From Brachycybe producta (Eukaryota; Arthropoda; Diplopoda; Playtdesmida; Andrognathidae), in assembly GCA_036925085.1 (NCBI GenBank), contig JAUPFP010000137.1, positions 62,001 through 126,000 on the forward strand: a stretch of DNA of 64,000 nt, given 5' to 3'. The notes under the pieces are model-generated. The model saw only the letters and a list, made by a program, of their open reading frames with translations. It had not been told where the DNA came from and searched no databases. The position numbers were made by a program, and so were the translations under genes. Below, piece by piece: positions 11,937 to 26,140 of this stretch (position 1 is its first letter; each line of letters opens with the position of its first letter).

Positions 11937-14628
11937 TTAAAACATTGCACTATCAAACCTTGCACTTTCAAAAATTGCACTTTCAAACCTAATAATTTCA
12001 AACGTTGCACTTTCAAACCTTGCACTTTCAAACCTTACACTTTCAAAAATTACACTTTCAAAATTCACACTTTCAAACCTTGCACTTTCAAACCTTACAC
12101 TTTCAAACCTTACACTTTCCAACCTTACACTTTCCAACCTTACTCTTTCCAACCTTACACTTTCCAACTTTACACTTTCAAAAGTTACACTTTCAAAGCT
12201 TACATTTTAAAACCTTACACTTTTATACCTTACACATTCAAACCTTACACTTTCAAACCTTACACTTTCAAACCTAACACTTTCAAACCTTACACTTTCA
12301 AACCTTACACTTTCAAACCTTACACTGTCAAACCTTAAACTGTCAAACCATAAACTTTCAAAACTTAAACTTTCAAACCTTGCACTTTCAAATCTTGCAC
12401 TTTTAAACCTTTTACTTTCAAACCTTGCACTTTCATACCTTACACTTTCCAACCTTACAATTTCCAACCTTACACTTTCTAACCTTACACTTTCTAACCT
12501 TACACTTTCTAACCTTACACTTTCTAACCTTACACTTTCTAACCTTGTATTTTCAAACCTTACACTTTCCAACCTTACACTTTCCAACTTTACATTTTCC
12601 AGCCTCACACTTTCCAACCTTACACTTTCCAACCTTACACTTTCCAACCTTATAATTTCCAACCTTACACTTTCCAACCTTACACTTTAAAACCTTACAC
12701 TTTAAACCCTTACACTTTCAAACCTTAAACTTTCAAACCTTACGCTTTCCAACATTACACTTTCCAACCTTATACTTTACAACCTTACACTTTCCAATCT
12801 TACACTTTTCAACCTTACACTTTCCAACCTTACACTTTATAACCTTACACATTCCAACCTTAAACTTTCCAACCTTACACTTTCCAACCTTACACTTTCA
12901 AACCTTACACTTTCAACATTACACTTTCAAACCTTACACTTTCAAACCTTACACTTTCAAACCTTACACTTTCCAACATTACACTTTCCAACCTTATACT
13001 TTCCAACCTTACACTTTCCAACCTTACACTTTCCAATCTTACACTTTCCAACCTTACACTTTCCAACCTTACACTTTCCAACCTTACACTTTCCAACCTT
13101 ACACTTTCCAACCTTACACATTATAACCTTACACATTCCAACCTTAAACTTTCCAACCTTACACTTTCAAACCTTACACTTTCCAACTTTACATTTTCCA
13201 ACCTTACACTTTCCAACCTTACACTTTCCAACCTTACACTTTCCAACCTTACACTTTCCAACCTTACACTTTCCAACCTTACACTTTCCAAGCTTACACT
13301 TTCCAACCTTACACTTTCCAATCTTACACTTTCCAACCTTACACTTTCCAACCTTACACTTTCCAACCTTACACTTTCCAACCTTACACTTTCTAAAATT
13401 ACACTTTCAAACCTTGCACTTTCAAACCTTGTACTTTCAAACCATGCACTTTCAAACCTTGCACTTTCAAAAATTGCACTTTCAAACCTTACACTTTCAA
13501 ACTTTACAATTTCATACCTTACACTTTACAACCTTAAACTGTCAAACCTTAAACTGTCAAACCTTAAACTGACAACCCGTAAACTGTCAAACCTTACACT
13601 GTCAAACCTTAAACTGTCAAAGCTTACACTAAAATCTTAAACTGTCAAAATTACACTGTCAAACCTTACACTGTCAAACCTTAAACTGTCAAACTTTTTA
13701 CTGTCAAACCTTTCACTGTCAAACCTTACACTGTCAAACCTTACACTGTCAAACCTTACACTGTCAAACCTTACTCTGTCAAACCTTACACTGTCAAACC
13801 TTACACAGTCAAACCTTAAACTTTCAAACCTTAAACTTTCAAACCTTACACTTTCAAATCTTACACTTTCAAACCTTACACTGTCAAACCTTACACTGTC
13901 AAACCTTGCACTGTCAAACCTTACACTTTCCAACCTTACACTTTCCAACCTTACACTTTCCAACCTTACACTTTCCAACCTTACACTTTCCAACCTTACA
14001 CTTTCCAACCTTACACTTTCCAACCTTACACTTTCCAACCTTACACTTACCAACCTTACACTTTCAAAAGTTACACTTTCAAACCTTACACTTTCAAACC
14101 TTACACTTTCAAACCTTACACTTTCAAACCTTACACTTTCAAACCTTACACTTTCAAACCTTACACTGTCAAACATTAAACTGTCAAACCATAAACTTTC
14201 AAAACTTAAACTTTCAAACATTGCACTTTCAAATCTTGCACTTTTAAACCTTTTACTTTCAAACCTTGCACTTTCATACCTTACACTTTCCAACCTTACA
14301 ATTTCCAACCTTACACTTTCTAACCTTACACTTTCTAACCTTACACTTTCTAACCTTACACTTTCTAACCTTGTATTTTCAAACCTTACACTTTCCAACC
14401 TTACACTTTCCAACTTTACATTTTCCAACCTCACACTTTAAAACCTTACACTTTCCAACCTTACACTTTCAAACCTTAAACTTTCAAACCTTACACTTTC
14501 CAACATTACACTTTCCAACCTTATACTTTCCAACCTTACACTTTCCAATCTTACACTTTTCAACCTTACACTTTCCAACCTTAATCTTTCCAACCTTACA
14601 CTTTATAACCTTACACATTCCAACCTTA
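11937..14628. repeat. 4,328-bp higher-order repeat, copy 2 (incomplete)
   Basis: This follows copy 1 closely up to about 14.63 kb, which corresponds to about 10.30 kb in copy 1. It then continues with sequence resembling copy 1 from about 11.2 kb, so roughly 0.9 kb of the period is missing. Within it, the spacing at 9339 to 13637 is 4,298 bp, showing loss of two monomers, regained by 14266. One CTAA run is five units instead of six. The truncation joins it to the 3,463-bp repeat that begins at about 14.05 kb. Confidence 0.8.
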
Positions 14629-17510
14629 AACTTTCCAACCTTACACTTTCCAACCTTACACTTTCAAACCTTACACTTTCAACATTACACTTTCAAACTT
14701 TACAATTTCAAACCTTACACTTTACAACCTTAAACTGTCAAACCTTAAACTGTCAAACCTTAAACTGACAAACCATAAACTGTCAAACCTTACACTGTCA
14801 AACCTTAAACTGTCAAAGCTTACACTGTAAAATCTTAAACTGTCAAAATTACACTGTCAAACCTTAAACTGTCAAACTTTTTACTGTCAAACCTTTCACT
14901 GTCAAACCTTACACTGTCAAACCTTACACTGTCAAACCTTACACTGTCAAACCTTAAACTTTCAAACCTTAAACTTTCAAACCTTACACTTTCAAATCTT
15001 ACACTTTCAAACCTTAAACTTTCAAACCTTACACTTTCAAATCTTACACTTTCAAACCTTACACTTTCAAACCTTACACTGTCAAACCTTACACTGTCAA
15101 ACCTTGCACTGTCAAACCTTACACTTTCAAACCTTACACTGGCAAACCTTACACTGTCAAACCTTAAACTTTCAAACCTTAAACTTTCAAACCTTAAACT
15201 TTCAAACCTTAAACTTTCAAACCTTGCACTTTCAAACTTTGCACTTTCAAACCTTGCACTTTCAAACCTTGCACTTTCAAACCTTGCACTTTCAAAAATT
15301 GCACTTTCAAACCTTACAATTTTAAACCTTGCACTTTCAAACCTTACACTTTCAAACCTTACACTTTCAAAAGTTACACATTTAAACCTTACATTTTAAA
15401 ACCTTACACTTTTATAATTTACACATTCAAACCTTACACTTTCAAACCTTACACTTTCAAACCTTACACTTTCAAACCTTACACTTTCAAACCTTACACT
15501 GTCAAACCTTAAACTGTCAAACCATAAACTTTCAAACCTTAAACTTTCAAACCTTGCACTTTCAAATCTTGCACTTTTAAACCTTTTACTTTCAAACCTT
15601 GCACTTTCATACCTTACACTTTCAAACCTTACATTTTCCAGCCTCACACTTTAAAACCTTACACTTTCCAACTTTACACTTTCCAACCTTACAATTTCCA
15701 ACCTTACACTTTCCAACCTTACACTTTAAAACCTTACACTTTAAAACCTTAAACTTTCAAACCTTAAACTTTCAAACCTTACACTTTCCAACATTACGCT
15801 TTCCAACCTTACACTTTCAAACCTTGCACTTTCAAACCTTACACTTTCAAACCTTACACTTTCAAACCTTGCACTTTCAAACCTTACACTTTCAAACCTT
15901 ACACTTTCAAACCTTACACTTTCAAACCTTGTACTTTCAAACCTTACACTTTCAAACCTTACACTTCCAAACCTTGCACTTTCAAACCTTGCACTTTTAA
16001 ACCTTTTACTTTCAAACCTTGCTCTTTCATACCTTACACTTTCCAACCTTACAATTTCCAACCTCACACTTTCCAACCTTACACTTTCTAACCTTACACT
16101 TTCTAACCTTACACTTTCCAACCTTGTACTTTCAAACTTTACACTTTCCAACCTTACATTTTCCAGCCTTACACTTTCCAACCTTACATTTTCCAACCTT
16201 ACACTTTCCAACCTTACAATTTCTAACCTTATACTTTCCAACCTTACACTTTAAAACCTTACACTTTAAAACCTTACACTTTAAAACCTTACACTTTCAA
16301 ACCTTACACTTTCAAACCTTACACTTTATAACATTACACTTTCCAACCTTATACTTTCCAACCTTACACTTTCCAACCTTACACTTTCCAATCTTACAAT
16401 TTCCAACCTTACACTTTCCAACCTTACACTTTTATACCTTACACTTTTAAACCTTACACTTTCAAACCTTGCACTTTCCAACTTTACACTTTCTAACATT
16501 ACACTTTCAAACCTTACACTTTCAAATCTTACACTTTCAAACCTTGTACTTTCAAACCTTACACTTTCAAACCTTACACTTTCCAACCTTACACTTTCCA
16601 ACCTTACACTTTCCAACCTTACACTTTCCAACCTTAAACTTTCAAACCTTAAACCTTAAAACCTTACACTTTCCAATCTTACACTTTCAAACCATACACT
16701 TTCCAACCTTACATTTTCCAACCTTACACTTTCCAACCTTACACTTTCCAAAATTACACTTTCAAACCTTACACTTTCAAACCTTACACTATCCAACATT
16801 ACACTTTCCAATCTTACAATTTCCAACCTTACACTTTCCAACCTTACACTTTTATACCTTACACCTTTAAACCTTACACTTTCAAGCCTTGCACTTTCCA
16901 ACTTTACACTTTCTAACATTACACTTTCAAACCTTACACTTTCAAATCTTACACTTTCAAACCTTGTACTTTCAAACCTTACACTTTCAAACCTTACACT
17001 TTCCAATCTTACACTTTCAAACCATACACTTTCCAACCTTACATTTTCCAACCTTACACTTTCCAACCTTACACTTTCCAAAATTACACTTTCAAACCTT
17101 ACACTTTCAAACCTTACACTATCCAACATTACACTTTCCAATCTTACAATTTCCAACCTTATACTTTCCAACCTTACACTTTCCAACCTTAGACTTTCCA
17201 ATCTTATACTTTCCAACTTTACATTTTCTAACCTTACACTTTCCAACCTTACACTTTCAAACCTTACACTTTCCAATGTTACATTTTCCAACCTTACACT
17301 TTCCAACCTTACACTTTCCAAACTTACCCTTTCCAACCTTACACTTTCCAAGCTTACACTTTCCAACCTTACACTTTCCAACCTTACACTTTCCAACCTT
17401 TCACTTTCCAACCTTACACTTTCCAACCTTACACTTTCCAACCTTACACTTTCCAACCTTACACTTTCCAACCTTACACTTTCCAACCTTACACTTTCCA
17501 ACCTTACACT
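14048..17510. repeat. 3,463-bp higher-order repeat, copy 1
   Basis: A rare CTTACCAACC unit at 14048 recurs at 17511, and landmarks at 14266, 15104, 15396, 15599, 15741, 16019 and 16469 all recur 3,463 bp later. The period is 15n minus 2, explained by 14-mers at 14669-14682 and 14848-14861. Near 16.6 kb copy 1 has one CCAA unit more than copy 2. A CACCTTTAAACC unit at 16861 is CACTTTTAAACC in copy 2, one of the few base differences I saw. Confidence 0.9.
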
Positions 17511-20500
17511 TACCAACCTTACACTTTCAAAAGTTACACTTTCAAACCTTACACTTTCAAACCTTACACTTTCAAACCTTACACTTTCAAACCTTACACT
17601 TTCAAACCTTACACTTTCAAACCTTACACTGTCAAACATTAAACTGTCAAACCATAAACTTTCAAAACTTAAACTTTCAAACATTGCACTTTCAAATCTT
17701 GCACTTTTAAACCTTTTACTTTCAAACCTTGCACTTTCATACCTTACACTTTCCAACCTTACAATTTCCAACCTTACACTTTCTAACCTTACACTTTCTA
17801 ACCTTACACTTTCTAACCTTACACTTTCTAACCTTGTATTTTCAAACCTTACACTTTCCAACCTTACACTTTCCAACTTTACATTTTCCAACCTCACACT
17901 TTAAAACCTTACACTTTCCAACCTTACACTTTCAAACCTTAAACTTTCAAACCTTACACTTTCCAACATTACACTTTCCAACCTTATACTTTCCAACCTT
18001 ACACTTTCCAATCTTACACTTTTCAACCTTACACTTTCCAACCTTAATCTTTCCAACCTTACACTTTATAACCTTACACATTCCAACCTTAAACTTTCCA
18101 ACCTTACACTTTCCAACCTTACACTTTCAAACCTTACACTTTCAACATTACACTTTCAAACTTTACAATTTCAAACCTTACACTTTACAACCTTAAACTG
18201 TCAAACCTTAAACTGTCAAACCTTAAACTGACAAACCGTAAACTGTCAAACCTTACACTGTCAAACCTTAAACTGTCAAAGCTTACACTGTAAAATCTTA
18301 AACTGTCAAAATTACACTGTCAAACCTTAAACTGTCAAACTTTTTACTGTCAAACCTTTCACTGTCAAACCTTACACTGTCAAACCTTACACTGTCAAAC
18401 CTTACACTGTCAAACCTTAAACTTTCAAACCTTAAACTTTCAAACCTTACACTTTCAAATCTTACACTTTCAAACCTTAAACTTTCAAACCTTACACTTT
18501 CAAATCTTACACTTTCAAACCTTACACTTTCAAACCTTACACTGTCAAACCTTACACTGTCAAACCTTGCACTGTCAAACCTTACACTTTCAAACCTTAC
18601 ACTGGCAAACCTTACACTGTCAAACCTTAAACTTTCAAACCTTAAACTTTCAAACCTTAAACTTTCAAACCTTAAACTTTCAAACCTTGCACTTTCAAAC
18701 TTTGCACTTTCAAACCTTGCACTTTCAAACCTTGCACTTTCAAACCTTGCACTTTCAAAAATTGCACTTTCAAACCTTACAATTTTAAACCTTGCACTTT
18801 CAAACCTTACACTTTCAAACCTTACACTTTCAAAAGTTACACATTTAAACCTTACATTTTAAAACCTTACACTTTTATAATTTACACATTCAAACCTTAC
18901 ACTTTCAAACCTTACACTTTCAAACCTTACACTTTCAAACCTTACACTTTCAAACCTTACACTGTCAAACCTTAAACTGTCAAACCATAAACTTTCAAAC
19001 CTTAAACTTTCAAACCTTGCACTTTCAAATCTTGCACTTTTAAACCTTTTACTTTCAAACCTTGCACTTTCATACCTTACACTTTCAAACCTTACATTTT
19101 CCAGCCTCACACTTTAAAACCTTACACTTTCCAACTTTACACTTTCCAACCTTACAATTTCCAACCTTACACTTTCCAACCTTACACTTTAAAACCTTAC
19201 ACTTTAAAACCTTAAACTTTCAAACCTTAAACTTTCAAACCTTACACTTTCCAACATTACGCTTTCCAACCTTACACTTTCAAACCTTGCACTTTCAAAC
19301 CTTACACTTTCAAACCTTACACTTTCAAACCTTGCACTTTCAAACCTTACACTTTCAAACCTTACACTTTCAAACCTTACACTTTCAAACCTTGTACTTT
19401 CAAACCTTACACTTTCAAACCTTACACTTCCAAACCTTGCACTTTCAAACCTTGCACTTTTAAACCTTTTACTTTCAAACCTTGCTCTTTCATACCTTAC
19501 ACTTTCCAACCTTACAATTTCCAACCTCACACTTTCCAACCTTACACTTTCTAACCTTACACTTTCTAACCTTACACTTTCCAACCTTGTACTTTCAAAC
19601 TTTACACTTTCCAACCTTACATTTTCCAGCCTTACACTTTCCAACCTTACATTTTCCAACCTTACACTTTCCAACCTTACAATTTCTAACCTTATACTTT
19701 CCAACCTTACACTTTAAAACCTTACACTTTAAAACCTTACACTTTAAAACCTTACACTTTCAAACCTTACACTTTCAAACCTTACACTTTATAACATTAC
19801 ACTTTCCAACCTTATACTTTCCAACCTTACACTTTCCAACCTTACACTTTCCAATCTTACAATTTCCAACCTTACACTTTCCAACCTTACACTTTTATAC
19901 CTTACACTTTTAAACCTTACACTTTCAAACCTTGCACTTTCCAACTTTACACTTTCTAACATTACACTTTCAAACCTTACACTTTCAAATCTTACACTTT
20001 CAAACCTTGTACTTTCAAACCTTACACTTTCAAACCTTACACTTTCCAACCTTACACTTTCCAACCTTACACTTTCCAACCTTAAACTTTCAAACCTTAA
20101 ACCTTAAAACCTTACACTTTCCAATCTTACACTTTCAAACCATACACTTTCCAACCTTACATTTTCCAACCTTACACTTTCCAACCTTACACTTTCCAAA
20201 ATTACACTTTCAAACCTTACACTTTCAAACCTTACACTATCCAACATTACACTTTCCAATCTTACAATTTCCAACCTTACACTTTCCAACCTTACACTTT
20301 TATACCTTACACTTTTAAACCTTACACTTTCAAGCCTTGCACTTTCCAACTTTACACTTTCTAACATTACACTTTCAAACCTTACACTTTCAAATCTTAC
20401 ACTTTCAAACCTTGTACTTTCAAACCTTACACTTTCAAACCTTACACTTTCCAATCTTACACTTTCAAACCATACACTTTCCAACCTTACATTTTCCAAC

Positions 20501-20859
20501 CTTACACTTTCCAACCTTACACTTTCCAAAATTACACTTTCAAACCTTACACTTTCAAACCTTACACTATCCAACATTACACTTTCCAATCTTACAATTT
20601 CCAACCTTATACTTTCCAACCTTACACTTTCCAACCTTAGACTTTCCAATCTTATACTTTCCAACTTTACATTTTCTAACCTTACACTTTCCAACCTTAC
20701 ACTTTCAAACCTTACACTTTCCAATGTTACATTTTCCAACCTTACACTTTCCAACCTTACACTTTCCAAACTTACCCTTTCCAACCTTACACTTTCCAAG
20801 CTTACACTTTCCAACCTTACACTTTCCAACCTTACACTTTCCAACCTTTCACTTTCCAA
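17511..20859. repeat. 3,463-bp higher-order repeat, copy 2
   Basis: This is nearly identical in monomer order to 14048-17510, including both ACTGTC blocks, TTACGC at about 19.26 kb (15.80 kb in copy 1), the CTCTTTCATACC variant and the odd unit CCTTAAACCTTAAAA at about 20.1 kb (16.65 kb). The offset falls from 3,463 to 3,448 bp near 20.08 kb through loss of one monomer. Identity ends around 20,859, where AATTACAC replaces CCTTACAC. Confidence 0.9.
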
Positions 20860-21458
20860 AATTACACTTTCCAACCTTACACTTTCCAACCTTACACTTT
20901 CCAACCTTACACTTTCCAACCTTACACTTTCCAACCTTACACTTTCCAACCTTACACTTTCCAACCTTACACTTTCCAACCTTACACTTTCCAAAATTAC
21001 ACTTTCAAACCATGCACTTTCAAACCTTGCACTTTCAAACCTTGTACTTTCAAACATTGCACTTTCAAACCTTGCACTTTCAAAAATTGCACTTTCAAAC
21101 CTTACACTTTACAACCTTAAACTGTCAAACCTTAAACTGTCAAACTGTAAACTGTCAAACCTTAAACTGACAAACCGTAAACTGTCAAACCTTACACTGT
21201 CAAACCTTAAACTGTCAAAGCTTACACTGTAAAATCTTAAACTGTCAAAATTACACTGTCAAACCTTACACTGCCAAACCTTAAACTGTCAAACCTTACA
21301 CTGTCAAACCTTACACTGTCAAACCTTACACTGTCAAACCTTACACAGTCAAACCTTAAACTTTCAAACCTTAAACTTTCAAACCTTACACTTTCAAATC
21401 TTACACTTTCAAACCTTACACTGTCAAACCTTACACTGTCAAACCTTACACTTTCAAA
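20860..21458. repeat. Linking segment of CCAA run and ACTGTC block
   Basis: This starts with a run of about nine CCAA units, then TTGCAC-type units from about 21.01 kb and an ACTGTC block from 21.12 to 21.36 kb with a 14-mer at 21250-21263. It ends at the 13-mer at 21459. Closely similar sequence occurs at 28.2-28.6, 49.86-50.2 and 58.5-58.85 kb, so it is a shared module edge and not unique DNA. Confidence 0.8.
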
Positions 21459-24245
21459 CCTTACACTAAAACCTTACATTATCAAACCTTACACTTTCAA
21501 ACCTTACACTTTCAAGCCTTACATTTTCAAACCTTACACTTTCAAACCTTACACTGTCAAACCTTACACTGTCAAACCTTACACTGTCAAACCTTACACT
21601 TTCAAACCTTACACTGGCAAACCTTACACTGTCAAACCTTAAACTGTCAAACCTTAAACTATCAAACCTTAAACTGTCAAACCTTAAACTGTCAAACCTT
21701 AAACTTTCAAACCTTAAACTTTCAAACCTTAAACTTTCAAACCTTAAACTTTCAAACCTTAAACTTTCAAACCTTGCACTTTCAAACTTTGCACTTTCAA
21801 ACCTTGCACTTTCAAACCTTGCACTTTCAAAAATTGCACTTTCAAACCTTACAATTTTAAACCTTGCACTTTCAAACCTTACACTTTCAAACCTTACACT
21901 TTCAAAAGTTACACTTTCAAACCTTAAAATTTAAAACCTTACACTTTTATACCTTACACATTCAAACCATACACTTTCAAAACTTACACTTACAAACCTT
22001 ACACTTTCAAACCTTACACTGTCAAACCTTAAACTGTCAAACCATAAACTTTCAAACCTTAAACTTTCAAACCTTGCACTTTCAAATCTTGCACTTTTAA
22101 ACCTTTTACTTTCAAACCTTGCACTTTCATACCTTACACTTTCCAAAATTACAATTTCCAACCTTACACTTTCTAACCTTACACTTTCTAACCTTACACT
22201 TTCTAACCTTACACTTTCTAACCTTGTATTTTCAAACCTTACACTTTCCAACCTTACACTTTCCAACTTTACATTTTCCAGCCTCACACTTTCCAACCTT
22301 ACACTTTCCAACCTTACACTTTCCAACCTTACACTTACCAACTGTACAATTTCCAACCTTACACTTTCCAACCTTACACTTTAAAACCTTACACTTTAAA
22401 ACCTTACACTTTCAAACCTTAAACTTTCAAACCTTACCCTTTCCAACATTACACTTTCCAACCTTATATTTTCCAACCTTACACATTCCAATCTTACACT
22501 TTCCAATCTTACACTTTTCAACCTTACACTTTCCAACCTTACACTTTCCAACCTTACACTTTCCAACCTTACACTTTCCAACCTTACACTTTCCAACCTT
22601 ACACTTTCAAACCATACACTTTCCAACCTTACACTTTCAAAGCTTACACTTTCAAACTTACACTTTCCAACCTTACACTTTCAAACCTTGCACTTTCAAA
22701 CCTTACACTTTCAAACCTTACACTTTCAAACCTTGCACTTTCAAACCTTACACATTCAAACCTTACACTTTCAAACCTTACACTTTCAAACCTTGTACTT
22801 TCAAACCTTACACTTTCAAACCTTACACTTCCAAACCTTGCACTTTCAAACCTTGCACTTTTAAACTTTTTAGTTTCAAACCTTGCACTTTCATACCTTA
22901 CACTTTCCAACCTTACAATTTCCAACCTTACACTTTCCAACCTTACACTTTCTAACCTTACACTTTCTAACCTTACACTTTCCAACCTTGTACTTTCAAA
23001 CCTTACACTTTCCAACTTTACACTTTCCAACCTTACATTTTCCAGCCTTACACTTTCCAACCTTACATTTTCCAACCTTACACTTTCCAACCTTACAATT
23101 TCTAACCTTATACTTTCCAATCTTACACTTTAAAACCTTACACTTTAAAACCTTACACTTTCAAACCTTACACTTTCAAACCTTACACTTTATAACATTA
23201 CACTTTCCAACCTTATACTTTCCAACCTTACACTTTCCAACCTTACACTTTCCAAAATTACACTTTCAAACCTTACACTTTCAAACATTACACTATCCAA
23301 CATTACACTTTCCAATCTTACAATTTCCAACCTTACACTTTCCAACCTTACACTTTTATACCTTACACTTTTAAACCTTACACTTTCAAGCCTTGCACTT
23401 TCCAACTTTACACTTTCTAACATTACACTTTCAAACCTTACACTTTCAAATCTTACACTTTCAAACCTTGTACTTTCAAACCTTACACTTTCAAACCTTA
23501 CACTTTCCAACCTTATACTTTCCAACCTTACACTTTCCAACCTTAGACTTTCCAATCTTATACTTTCCAACTTTACATTTTCTAACCTTACACTTTCCAA
23601 CCTTACACTTTCAAACCTTACACTTTCCAATGTTACATTTTCCAACCTTACACTTTCCAACCTTACACTTTCCAAACTTACCCTTTCCAACCTTACACTT
23701 TCCAAGCTTACACTTTCCAAGCTTACACTTTCCAACCTTACACTTTCCAACCTTACACTTTCCAACCTTACACTTTCCAACCTTACACTTTCCAACCTTA
23801 CACTTTCCAACCTTACACTTTCCAACCTTACACTTTCCAACCTTACACTTTCCAACCTTAGACTTTCCAACCTTACACTTTCCAACCTTACACTTTCCAA
23901 AATTACACTTTCAAACCATGCACTTTCAAACCTTGCACTTTCAAACCTTGTACTTTCAAACATTGCACTTTCAAACCTTGCACTTTCAAAAATTGCACTT
24001 TCAAACCTTACACTTTACAACCTTAAACTGTCAAACCTTAAACTGTCAAACTGTAAACTGTCAAACCTTAAACTGTCAAACCTTACACTGTCAAACCTTA
24101 CACTGTCAAACCTTACACTGTCAAACCTTACACAGTCAAACCTTAAACTTTCAAACCTTAAACTTTCAAACCTTACACTTTCAAATCTTACACTTTCAAA
24201 CCTTACACTGTCAAACCTTACACTGTCAAACCTTACACTTTCAAA
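21459..24245. repeat. Module with the CCTTAAAATTTAAAA marker, copy 1
   Basis: The module is bounded by two 13-bp units CCTTACACTAAAA (21459 and 24246). It contains the marker unit CCTTAAAATTTAAAA at 21922, the CTTTCATACC landmark at 22119 and the AAGCTT unit followed by a 14-mer at 22657-22670. The marker recurs at 24799, a distance of 2,877 bp (15n minus 3), matching the 14-mer plus the 13-mer. The 13-mers are only 2,787 bp apart: the next copy has six more monomers between its 13-mer and its marker, mainly from extra CCTTAAACTTTCAAA units. Confidence 0.85.
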
Positions 24246-26140
24246 CCTTACACTAAAACCTTACATTATCAAACCTTACACTTTCAAACCTTACACTTTC
24301 AAGCCTTACATTTTCAAACCTTACACTTTCAAACCTTACACTGTCAAACCTTACACTGTCAAACCTTACACTTTCAAACCTTACACTGGCAAACCTTACA
24401 CTGTCAAACCTTAAACTGTCAAACCTTAAACTATCAAACCTTAAACTGTCAAACCTTAAACTGTCAAACCTTACACTTTCAAACCTTACACTGTCAAACC
24501 TTAAACTGTCAAACCATAAACTTTCAAACCTTAAACTTTCAAAAATTAAACTTTCAAACCTTAAACTTTCAAACCTTAAACTTTCAAACCTTAAACTTTC
24601 AAACCTTAAACTTTCAAACCTTAAACTTTCAAACCTTAAACTTTCAAACCTTGCACTTTCAAACTTTGCACTTTCAAACCTTGCACTTTCAAACCTTGCA
24701 CTTTCAAAAATTGCACTTTCAAACCTTACAATTTTAAACCTTGCACTTTCAAACCTTACACTTTCAAAGCTTACACTTTCAAAAGTTACACTTTCAAACC
24801 TTAAAATTTAAAACCTTACACTTTTATACCTTACACATTCAAACCATACACTTTCAAAACTTACACTTACAAACCTTACACTTTCAAACCTTACACTGTC
24901 AAACCTTAAACTGTCAAACCATAAACTTTCAAACCTTAAACTTTCAAACCTTGCACTTTCAAATCTTGCACTTTTAAACCTTTTACTTTCAAACCTTGCA
25001 CTTTCATACCTTACACTTTCCAAAATTACAATTTCCAACCTTACACTTTCTAACCTTACACTTTCTAACCTTACACTTTCTAACCTTGTATTTTCAAACC
25101 TTACACTTTCCAACCTTACACTTTCCAACTTTACATTTTCCAGCCTCACACTTTCCAACCTTACACTTTCCAACCTTACACTTTCCAACCTTACACTTAC
25201 CAACCGTACAATTTCCAACCTTACACTTTCCAACCTTACACTTTAAAACCTTACACTTTAAAACCTTACACTTTCAAACCTTAAACTTTCAAACCTTACC
25301 CTTTCCAACATTACACTTTCCAACCTTATATTTTCCAACCTTACACATTCCAATCTTACACTTTCCAATCTTACACTTTTCAACCTTACACTTTCCAACC
25401 TTACACTTTCCAACCTTACACTTTCCAACCTTACACTTTCCAACCTTACACTTTCCAACCTTACACTTTCCAACCTTACACTTTCCAACCTTACACTTTC
25501 AAACCATACACTTTCCAACCTTACACTTTCAAAGCTTACACTTTCAAACTTACACTTTCCAGCCTTACACTTTCAAACCTTGCACTTTCAAACCTTACAC
25601 TTTCAAACCTTACACTTTCAAACCTTGCACTTTCAAACCTTACACATTCAAACCTTACACTTTCAAACCTTACACTTTCAAACCTTGTACTTTCAAACCT
25701 TACACTTTCAAACCTTACACTTCCAAACCTTGCACTTTCAAACCTTGCACTTTTAAACTTTTTAGTTTCAAACCTTGCACTTTCATACCTTACACTTTCC
25801 AACCTTACAATTTCCAACCTTACACTTTCCAACCTTACACTTTCTAACCTTACACTTTCTAACCTTACACTTTCCAACCTTGTACTTTCAAACCTTACAC
25901 TTTCCAACTTTACACTTTCCAACCTTACATTTTCCAGCCTTACACTTTCCAACCTTACATTTTCCAACCTTACACTTTCCAACCTTACAATTTCTAACCT
26001 TATACTTTCCAATCTTACACTTTAAAACCTTACACTTTAAAACCTTACACTTTCAAACCTTACACTTTCAAACCTTACACTTTATAACATTACACTTTCC
26101 AACCTTATACTTTCCAACCTTACACTTTCCAACCTTACAC
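24246..26140. repeat. Module with the CCTTAAAATTTAAAA marker, copy 2
   Basis: This copies 21459-23250 with an expanded run of AAACTTTC units (about 24.5-24.65 kb), a CTAA run of three rather than four units at about 25.04 kb and two extra CCAA units near 25.45 kb. The 14-mer at 25549-25562 ends in CCAG here, a variant then found in the A modules (29984 and 35918) but not in the B modules. It leaves the copy-1 pattern near 26.14 kb. Confidence 0.85.

Noticed and set aside
16656..17897. The longest open frame (413 codons, minus strand) and all other long frames as protein genes
   Set aside because: They are translations of the satellite, mostly begin at TTG, overlap frames on both strands and end where a 13- or 14-bp unit or a CTAA-type variant changes the frame. 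No non-repeat domain, intron signal or promoter context is present.
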